NCBI GenBank assembly: GCA_002308555.1
Contig: DBWD01000129.1
Location: forward strand, 4,733-9,769
DNA from: a bacterium UBP3_UBA1247
GTDB lineage: Bacteria; UBA3054
Direction: 5' to 3'
Length of the DNA stretch: 5,037 nt
Shown here piece by piece: positions 1-5,037 of the stretch. The notes under the pieces were generated by a model. The model had not been told where the DNA came from. It worked only from the letters and a program-made list of their open reading frames with translations, and made no database searches. A program made the position numbers and the translations under genes. The number at the start of each line of letters is the position of its first letter. The first letter of the stretch is position 1.

Positions 1-803
1 GTCACCTTGCGGCAGACGTCGATGACTTCGCGGACGCTGAAGCCGTTTTCGCTGCCCAGGTTGAAGATGCCGTTCTTCTTTTCCTTCTTCAGGTATTCCA
101 GACCAAGGATGTGGGCGTCGCTGAGGTCGTCCACGTGGATGTAGTCGCGGATGCAGGTGCCGTCGGGAGTGGGATAATCCGTGCCGAAGACTTTGATGTT
201 CTGGCGCTTTCCGCTGGCGACCTGCAAAACCAGGGGGATGAGGTGGGTCTCGGGATCGTGGCGTTCCCTAAGCTGGCCTTCCGGATCGGCGCCCGCGGCG
301 TTGAAGTAGCGGAAGATGCAGTAATGCATGCCGTAGGCCTTGCTGAAGTCGTCCAGGATAAGCTCCACCATGCGCTTGCTCCAGCCGTAAGGGTTTAAGG
401 GAGCGATGGGCGTGTCCTCGCTGATGGGGACCTTCTTCACGTCGCCGTAGGTGGCGCAGGTGGATGAGAAGATGAAATTGTTGACGCCGAAATCCCGGCA
501 GGCGGTGATGAGCGTCAGGGTCTGGGCCACGTTGTTCTTGTAGTACATGTCGGGGTGCTCGACGCTTTCGCCCACCGCCGCGAAGGCGGAGAAGTGCATC
601 ACGGCCTCGATTTTATGCTCGTTGAAGATCTTTTCCAGGATCGCCCTGTCGCCGATGTCTCCTTCGTAAAAATAAGGCGTGACCACCGCGTCGCGAAAAC
701 CTCTGGACAAATTGTCGAGCACGGCCACCTCGTAGCCCCTGGACATAAGACGTTTCACACAATGACTACCGATGTAGCCAGCGCCACCTGTAAGAAGGAT
801 CAT
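1..803 (-). CDS. galE: UDP-glucose 4-epimerase family protein (GalE-like), C-terminus cut by window edge
   Basis: Cytoplasmic NAD-dependent short-chain dehydrogenase of the extended type, expected to interconvert UDP-glucose and UDP-galactose (or related UDP-sugars) as precursors for glycan synthesis. Seen: 267 complete codons starting MILLTGGAGYIGSH, with the NAD-binding GxxGxxG at residues 6-12; Asp30 ending beta-2 (VLDN); FSSTCATYG at 112-120 carrying the catalytic Ser/Thr; the YxxxK pair Tyr139/Lys143 in NPYGWSK; RYFNAAGADPEG at 165-176; and DGTCIRDYIHVDDL at 214-227. All hallmarks of the family are intact. E. coli GalE has 338 residues, so about 70 are missing, including the position equivalent to Tyr299 that governs acceptance of N-acetylated sugars; substrate range therefore cannot be read here. 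The ATG at 803 is well supported: the motif begins at residue 5, AGGA lies 6 nt upstream, and the start overlaps the previous stop as ATGA. The SSTCATYG form also occurs in other UDP-sugar 4-epimerases, including plant UDP-xylose epimerases, so the exact sugar is inferred. Confidence 0.93.
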   Translation of the reverse strand, partial: MILLTGGAGYIGSHCVKRLMSRGYEVAVLDNLSRGFRDAVVTPYFYEGDIGDRAILEKIFNEHKIEAVMHFSAFAAVGESVEHPDMYYKNNVAQTLTLITACRDFGVNNFIFSSTCATYGDVKKVPISEDTPIAPLNPYGWSKRMVELILDDFSKAYGMHYCIFRYFNAAGADPEGQLRERHDPETHLIPLVLQVASGKRQNIKVFGTDYPTPDGTCIRDYIHVDDLSDAHILGLEYLKKEKKNGIFNLGSENGFSVREVIDVCRKV

Positions 804-817
804 AATTTTTCCTTTTT
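800..817 (-). promoter_or_regulatory. Ribosome binding site and ATGA stop/start junction for galE
   Basis: Read on the minus strand, AAAAAGGA at 817-810 lies 6 nt before the ATG at 803-801. The TGA of the methyltransferase (802-800) overlaps this ATG as ATGA. The ribosome site sits within the last codons of the upstream gene (the Lys-Lys-Glu-Lys-Leu tail). This is the classic layout for coupled translation, with ribosomes finishing the methyltransferase able to re-start on galE. Confidence 0.82.
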
Positions 818-2623
818 GGTTGCGAGGATGACGCAGTCGCGGCATCCCCAGATTAGTTCGTTTATCTTTTCAAAATTCTTTTTCGCTTCCTCGCCCAGGC
901 CCGGAGCGTCAACTATGAGCTGCTCGCTCTGGGGGAAGGGATGGAGGAACCTGACGTCGATATCCTTGTAGCCCATCTGCTTCATGCGGTTCCGCAAGGC
1001 GACCGGATGGACCGGCCGGACGTGCGTGATGTCGCTGTAAAAGTCGCAGGATGCCACGTGGAGGTTCATGATGTTGGGCGTTTCCATGACGATCGCGCCG
1101 CCCGGCCTCAGGGCTTTCAGGGACAGGGAAAGGAACGTCCCCTGCTCCGCGGAGGTCATGTGCTCTATGACGTGCATGGCGGTCACGGCCGCCAGGCTTC
1201 CCTCCGGGCATTTCCTCAGGAAGGCGAAGAGGTCCTCGCATTCCATGTTGAGCCCGGCCTTCTTTCCCCTGATGACCGCCGCCTCGTTGTTGTCTATGCC
1301 GACGGCCTCGAGGCCTTCCTCCTTCAGCAGTTCCACCAGCTCCCCGCGGCCGCAGCCCAGGTCGGCGATGACTCCGCCCTTCTGCGCGGCGGCCTTGAGT
1401 ATCGGCAGGTAATAGGAGAGTCTTTCCTTGATCTCCCTGACGTCTCCCCTGCTCTCGTCCTCGAAGAGCTCGTAGTCCGCGGAATGCCAGGCTTTCTCGA
1501 AATCGTCGATGACGGTGGGCGCGCTTTCCGCTTTGGCTTTCGCTCCGCCGGCGCTGACGGTAACGGCGCCGCTGGCCAGTTTCTCCTTCAGTTCCGAGAA
1601 GACGCCGCCGATGGCCGCGTTCCTCAGCTGCAGGTCGTCCACCAGGCCGTGCAGTTCCTTGAAGCCAGCCTCGATGGAGGCGAGGCGCGCGGCCGCCTGT
1701 TCGCTGACCTGGCCCAGGTTCTTGACGCCCTCGTCCGCCGCCGCCAATCGCTTGGCGGTCTCTTCGTTGGTCTTGCCGAGAGTCTTGATGCCCTCGTCAG
1801 CGGCCGCCAGACGCTTGGCTATCTCTTCGTTGGTCTTGCCGAGAGTCCTGATGCCCTCGTCGGCGGCATCCAGACGTTTGACGATAGCTTTTACGCCCTC
1901 GTCAGCCGCCGTCAGGCGTTTGGCTATTTCTTCGTTGGTCTTGCCGAGAGTCTTGATACCCTCGTCAGCCGCGGCCAGACGCTTGGCCACGTCCTCGTTG
2001 GTCTTGCCCAGAGTCCTGATGCCCTCGTCAGCGGCCGCCAGGCGCTTGGCAGTCTCCTCGTTGGTCTCGGCCAGTCCGCGCACGCTTTTCTCCAAGCCCG
2101 AGACCCTTTTCACGAGCGTTTCGCCAGCGGACGCCAAATTCTGAATATGGCTTGTCAATTCGTCGACCTTGGAGCCCCATTTTTCCAGCTGTTCCAAGCG
2201 GGAATCGATGGTCCTCAACGCCTCCTGGGTCCGCACCTCCGACTCGCGGAAGTAATTGAAGCGGCTGACCACTTCCTCGAAGCGGTCCTGGAACATGTTG
2301 AGGAGCTTGACCACCGTGGCGTTGAACTCCACCTGGCGCGTGGCGTAAAGCCGCATGACGCGCATGATGAGATCCTTTACGCGGCGGAACCTGGTGTTGG
2401 CGGGCACGGTCCTGGGGTCGTAGATCTTGGCCGCGTAGTCCAGCTGGAAGTACATTTCGTTGCCCAGGTGGATGTTCTCGAAATCCTTTCCCTGGGGAGC
2501 CTCCGGGGCCCTTCTGACTTCCGGCTGATCCGGATGCTCGAGATGGTATTTCACCCGGCGCAGAAGCTGCTCCGTTTCCATCTCCTCGATCCTGGTGTCG
2601 AAATTACCCTGATAATCCGGCAT
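800..2623 (-). CDS. Coiled-coil protein with C-terminal class I SAM-dependent methyltransferase domain
   Basis: Predicted cytoplasmic or membrane-peripheral methyltransferase acting on a glycan or lipid-linked saccharide; the substrate is inferred from context only. The 607 residues fall into three parts. Residues 1-95 are charged and probably helical, with a basic stretch (RFRRVKDLIMRVMRLY, 78-93) that could form an amphipathic helix. Residues about 96-350 are a long coiled coil, of which 184-302 are near-identical 21-residue repeats (LGKTNEEIAKRLAAADEG type), with a weaker seventh copy at 303-323. After a Ala/Gly/Ser-rich linker (351-368) comes the methyltransferase domain, about 370-570: motif I DLGCGRGE (421-428) for SAM, acidic GID at 442-444, MHVIEHM (483-489), LRPGGAIVMETPN (505-517), then THVRPVHP (533-540). 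No signal peptide, transmembrane segment or kinase domain is visible. The start overlaps the glycosyltransferase stop by one base (TAATG), and the stop overlaps the next start (ATGA). The THxxP-type region after the ETPN motif resembles methyltransferases of O-antigen loci, but I cannot assign a named gene. Confidence 0.88.
   Translation of the reverse strand: MPDYQGNFDTRIEEMETEQLLRRVKYHLEHPDQPEVRRAPEAPQGKDFENIHLGNEMYFQLDYAAKIYDPRTVPANTRFRRVKDLIMRVMRLYATRQVEFNATVVKLLNMFQDRFEEVVSRFNYFRESEVRTQEALRTIDSRLEQLEKWGSKVDELTSHIQNLASAGETLVKRVSGLEKSVRGLAETNEETAKRLAAADEGIRTLGKTNEDVAKRLAAADEGIKTLGKTNEEIAKRLTAADEGVKAIVKRLDAADEGIRTLGKTNEEIAKRLAAADEGIKTLGKTNEETAKRLAAADEGVKNLGQVSEQAAARLASIEAGFKELHGLVDDLQLRNAAIGGVFSELKEKLASGAVTVSAGGAKAKAESAPTVIDDFEKAWHSADYELFEDESRGDVREIKERLSYYLPILKAAAQKGGVIADLGCGRGELVELLKEEGLEAVGIDNNEAAVIRGKKAGLNMECEDLFAFLRKCPEGSLAAVTAMHVIEHMTSAEQGTFLSLSLKALRPGGAIVMETPNIMNLHVASCDFYSDITHVRPVHPVALRNRMKQMGYKDIDVRFLHPFPQSEQLIVDAPGLGEEAKKNFEKINELIWGCRDCVILATKKEKL
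1655..2074 (-). repeat. 63-bp tandem repeats encoding 21-residue coiled-coil units
   Basis: Units inside the methyltransferase gene, in coding order: 2074-2012, 2011-1949, 1948-1886, a short 42-bp unit 1885-1844, 1843-1781, 1780-1718, and a diverged copy 1717-1655. The six units from 2074 to 1718 are very similar at DNA level (recurring blocks on the + strand such as gccctcgtcagc and cttcgttggtcttgcc), which suggests recent duplication or continuing exchange. Each 63-bp unit is 21 residues, exactly three heptads. Leu1, Ile8 and Ala15 fall on one core position and Asn5, Leu12 and Ile19 on the other, with 4/3 spacing, as in a canonical coiled coil carrying a buried Asn. The short unit lacks exactly 7 codons, so the heptad register is unbroken. 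Confidence 0.93.
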
Positions 2624-2640
2624 TAGCTTAATTTTCCTTT
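2621..2640 (-). promoter_or_regulatory. Ribosome binding site and TAATG stop/start junction for the methyltransferase
   Basis: On the minus strand, AAAGGA at 2640-2635 is followed after 11 nt by the ATG at 2623-2621. The glycosyltransferase stop TAA (2625-2623) shares its last A with this ATG. The spacing is longer than the usual 5-9 nt, which suggests re-initiation by the terminating ribosome may contribute to the start. The core aaaaaggaaaa is nearly the same as that before galE. Confidence 0.75.
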
Positions 2641-5037
2641 TTCTAAGATTAGGCGGTATTGCTCCACGGCCTGGCGGGTCACGGCCTCAAGCGAGAATTT
2701 CTTTACCTGCTCCGTTCCCTTCGCGCGCAGAAGCTTCCGCAGCTCCTCGTCCCGGTCAAGTTTCAAAACGGCCTCGGCGATCTTCGCGGTGTCCTTGGGA
2801 TCGTCTATGAGCAGCGCCGCGTCCCCCGCCACTTCAGGAAGCGAGGCGACGTTGGTGGTGACGGAGGGCGTGCCGCAGGCCATGGCCTCCAGGACCGGCA
2901 GGCCGAAGCCTTCGTAAATGGAGGGGTAGACCAGCAGCCGCGCCGCGGTGTAGAGCGCCCCCAGGTCTTCCTCGGCCACGTAGCCGATGGGCTTGATCAA
3001 GCCTTTGGAGGAGGCGATCCTCTTTTTCAGATCGTCGTTGAGCCAGCCCTGGGCCCCCGCCACCACGAGGGGAAGCGAAAGCTTTTCCTCCAGCCAGGCG
3101 TTGACCACGGAGGCCAGGTTCTTCCTTGGCTCCATGCTGGCCAGGAAAAGGGCGAAGCGTTCCGGCAAGGCGTATTTTTTCCTGACTTCCGCGAGCCTCT
3201 CCTTTTCCGCGGGATAGAACTTCCGCTCGTCGTAGGAACAGTAGTTGACGCCGCAGCGGGAAGGATCGACTTTCAATATCCTCACGAGATCTTTCATCGT
3301 GTGCTCGGAAATACAGGTGAAGAAAGCGCCTTTCTTAACCGCTTCCGTAATGTTTTTCGTGCAGAACTCGATGGTCTCCTTCGTGTGGAAATGGGGATGG
3401 GTCAGGAAGGAAAGGTCGTAGACCGTGGAGATGACCGGGACTTTCGTCTCCGGCATGGTCCAGCCCGTGGCGTGGACCAGGTCGACGCCGGGCACGCTGG
3501 AATCGCTGTCCGCGAAAGCCGGCAGCGCGCCGCGCCACATGAGAACATTCTCCCTGTCCGGGCACTTGAGGTCGAAGCGGCTGAGATACTCGGGATGGGT
3601 GAAACCCTTGAAGCCCGGCAGCAGCTTGAATTCCAGGTCGGAGGGCGCGAACTCGCCCAAGCCCCGGGCCAGGTTGATGATGTGCCGGCCGATGCCGGTG
3701 ATCTGCTCGCCTATCGCGCGGCTGACGTCCAGGGCCACGGTCTTGCGGGCGGGATACGGGATGTAGTCGTTGAACTTGAGTTCCTTCCCCTGGATCTCGG
3801 AAAGCCTTTTGGCGATCCTGGCCGCGGTGTGCCTGAAGGTCCAATGCGCCGCCACGTCCTCCGCCGCCCGGCGGCCCTTTTCCTTGGCCTCCTCCTGGTT
3901 CTCGAAGACGTGCCTAAGGAGCGCGGAAAGATGGTCCATGTCGGGATCGGCCCATTTGAAGCCCTGGTAATAGGGGCATTTCGCCACGGCGGGAATGAGG
4001 CTCTTGACCTGCAAAGGATAGCCGTTGTAACTGTTCAGGAAGGTGGTCTGGGCGCTCCAGTTGGTGGCGATGACCGGCAGGCCGCAGGCCATGGCTTCCA
4101 AAATAGGCATGCCCCAGCCCTCGCCCCTGGTGGCCAGGACGAAGCAGTCGGCGGAACGGTACAGGCTGCCCAGCTGGTAGTAAGGCAGGTATTTGTTGAA
4201 GATGAACTCGATCCGGCCGCCCTGGGGGTCAAGGTCCAGGCTTCTGATGATGGCCGGCACGTCCACGCCGGGATCGGTGCAGTTGGCCTTGCACAGAAGG
4301 ATGACGGGATCCTTGGCCCGGAAGGTCCGGTTGAAAGTCTTTATGAGCGCTTCCGGCGCTTTCCTCTCGCCCCACTCGAAGACCGTCAGGAATTTGAAAT
4401 CGTCGCAGACCGGGAATTTCTTGATGAGGGGGTTGAAATAGTTGGTGTCCACGCCCAGAGGGATCAGATGGATGGGCTTTGTGACGCCGGAATTCCGGAA
4501 GGTCTCCACGTTGAAGAAGCTGGGGACCCACACCTCGTCCATCTCGTTGGCCTGGCGGACCCATTCCTTGGGAAGGCCCGTGACCTCCAGCATGGTGAAG
4601 CCGATCTTGTAATTGCCTATTCCCTTGGTCTTGGGCGTCACGAAGGCGTCGCCCTGGCCGTAGACCACGCAGGGGGCCTTGGGATCAAGCTCCCGCCCCT
4701 TCATGACGTTGACGTTGTAATAGGGGGACATTTCCGGCTCTTCCAGCGGGAAGACCGTGCCCGCCCCGTAGAGATAGCGGTAAGAGACCGCCACGTTCTG
4801 GGCGTCCAGGTGCAGGAGCATTTCCTTGGAGCTCATGGCGTAGCCGTGGGGCCGTGAGACCGTGGAGAGCCAGTTGAGGCTCTGGGTGTAGCGCGCCTCG
4901 CAGGTCTTGGCCCATTTCTTCTTGAAGATCCCCTGGGATTTCAGGAAAATGTCGTTGTGGCAGACCTTGTTCTCCTTTGTGGAGACGTTCTCGTGGTGCG
5001 CGATCTTGGCTCCGCCGCAGCAGACGGTGCGGTAGCC
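2623..5037 (-). CDS. Multidomain glycosyltransferase: GT2-like tail plus two GT4 domains, N-terminus beyond window
   Basis: Glycosyltransferase of a surface-glycan pathway, cytoplasmic or bound to the inner membrane face, transferring sugars from nucleotide donors. The frame is open for 804 residues from the edge to the TAA at 2625-2623. An internal ATG at 4836 could be taken for the start, but 67 upstream codons are open and protein-like, so the real start lies outside. Numbering from the edge: residues 1-58 (GYRTVCCGGAKIAHHENVST onward, ending in IFKKKW) look like the end of a GT2 domain. Residues about 62-420 form a GT4 domain with IPLGVDTNYF (192-201), ERKAPEAL (224-231) and the EX7E pair Glu306/Glu314 in GEGWGMPILE. 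Residues about 430-804 form a second GT4 domain with an ITGIGRHIINLARGL nucleotide-fold start (446-460), TVYDLSFLTHP (538-548), EPRKN (636-640) and EX7E Glu709/Glu717 in YEGFGLPVLE. Both GT4 sites look intact, so two linkages are likely and a third if the GT2 part is complete upstream. Donors and linkages cannot be read from sequence. Confidence 0.92.
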   Translation of the reverse strand, partial: GYRTVCCGGAKIAHHENVSTKENKVCHNDIFLKSQGIFKKKWAKTCEARYTQSLNWLSTVSRPHGYAMSSKEMLLHLDAQNVAVSYRYLYGAGTVFPLEEPEMSPYYNVNVMKGRELDPKAPCVVYGQGDAFVTPKTKGIGNYKIGFTMLEVTGLPKEWVRQANEMDEVWVPSFFNVETFRNSGVTKPIHLIPLGVDTNYFNPLIKKFPVCDDFKFLTVFEWGERKAPEALIKTFNRTFRAKDPVILLCKANCTDPGVDVPAIIRSLDLDPQGGRIEFIFNKYLPYYQLGSLYRSADCFVLATRGEGWGMPILEAMACGLPVIATNWSAQTTFLNSYNGYPLQVKSLIPAVAKCPYYQGFKWADPDMDHLSALLRHVFENQEEAKEKGRRAAEDVAAHWTFRHTAARIAKRLSEIQGKELKFNDYIPYPARKTVALDVSRAIGEQITGIGRHIINLARGLGEFAPSDLEFKLLPGFKGFTHPEYLSRFDLKCPDRENVLMWRGALPAFADSDSSVPGVDLVHATGWTMPETKVPVISTVYDLSFLTHPHFHTKETIEFCTKNITEAVKKGAFFTCISEHTMKDLVRILKVDPSRCGVNYCSYDERKFYPAEKERLAEVRKKYALPERFALFLASMEPRKNLASVVNAWLEEKLSLPLVVAGAQGWLNDDLKKRIASSKGLIKPIGYVAEEDLGALYTAARLLVYPSIYEGFGLPVLEAMACGTPSVTTNVASLPEVAGDAALLIDDPKDTAKIAEAVLKLDRDEELRKLLRAKGTEQVKKFSLEAVTRQAVEQYRLILEKGKLS

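Noticed and set aside
111..398. Open reading frame of 95 codons on the + strand
   Set aside because: Antisense to galE, whose minus-strand frame has all family motifs in this stretch.
800..1500. WbdD-like kinase domain in the methyltransferase protein
   Set aside because: Only one SAM-binding methyltransferase domain of ordinary size is seen at the C-terminus; no HRD-type or DFG-type kinase motif is found anywhere in the 607 residues.
1655..2074. Possible CRISPR array or minisatellite
   Set aside because: The units are directly adjacent with no unique spacers, lie in frame within a gene and encode a regular heptad pattern, so they are protein-coding repeats.
1509..2144. Open reading frame of 211 codons on the + strand with Ser/Ala/Arg-rich repeats
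   Set aside because: Another shadow of the 63-bp repeats: since 63 is a multiple of three, all frames stay open and look repetitive. No supporting ribosome site or family match is seen.
941..2626. Open reading frame of 561 codons on the + strand
   Set aside because: It is antisense to the methyltransferase gene. Its apparent internal repeats merely mirror the 63-bp repeats of the real gene, and no domain is recognisable.
2659..4857. Open reading frame of 732 codons on the + strand
   Set aside because: It lies fully antisense to the glycosyltransferase. Its translation has no recognisable motif and is compositionally odd (rich in Gly, Val, His and Asp), while the minus-strand frame carries two complete GT4 active sites. 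Its length is explained by codon bias in GC-rich DNA.

Overview
The window is one stretch of a bacterial surface-polysaccharide (or other glycan) biosynthesis locus. All three genes are read from the minus strand, so transcription enters at the high-coordinate edge and leaves at the low-coordinate edge. The DNA is moderately GC-rich by eye and densely coding, with no intergenic DNA, no RNA gene, no mobile element and no CRISPR array. Dense coding, A-rich AGGA ribosome sites and overlapping stop/start codons fit a bacterium, most likely Gram-negative given the O-antigen-like gene content. I cannot place it more narrowly from sequence alone.

In order of transcription: (1) 5037-2623 holds the last 804 residues of a large multidomain glycosyltransferase. 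The frame stays open to the window edge, and the first ~58 visible residues look like the tail of a GT2-type domain, followed by two complete GT4-type (GT-B fold) domains. (2) 2623-800 encodes a 607-residue protein with an N-terminal helical region, a long coiled coil built partly from 21-residue tandem repeats, and a C-terminal class I SAM-dependent methyltransferase domain. (3) 803-1 holds the first 267 residues of a GalE-type UDP-sugar 4-epimerase, cut by the window edge.

The genes are physically locked together: the glycosyltransferase stop and methyltransferase start share one base (TAATG), and the methyltransferase stop and epimerase start overlap as ATGA. Both starts are preceded by nearly the same A-rich AGGA site. 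This points to one operon with coupled translation. A sensible working model is that the epimerase supplies an activated sugar, the multidomain glycosyltransferase adds two or three different linkages of a repeating glycan, and the methyltransferase modifies (perhaps caps) the product.

The most interesting idea is an analogy with the E. coli O8/O9a system, where a polymerase with two GT4 domains (WbdA) works with a coiled-coil methyltransferase (WbdD) that ends the chain and measures its length. Here a tandem-GT4 enzyme sits directly upstream of a coiled-coil methyltransferase whose coil is made of near-identical 63-bp repeats in perfect heptad register, but with the domain order reversed and no kinase domain visible. 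That is a hypothesis, not a demonstrated function.
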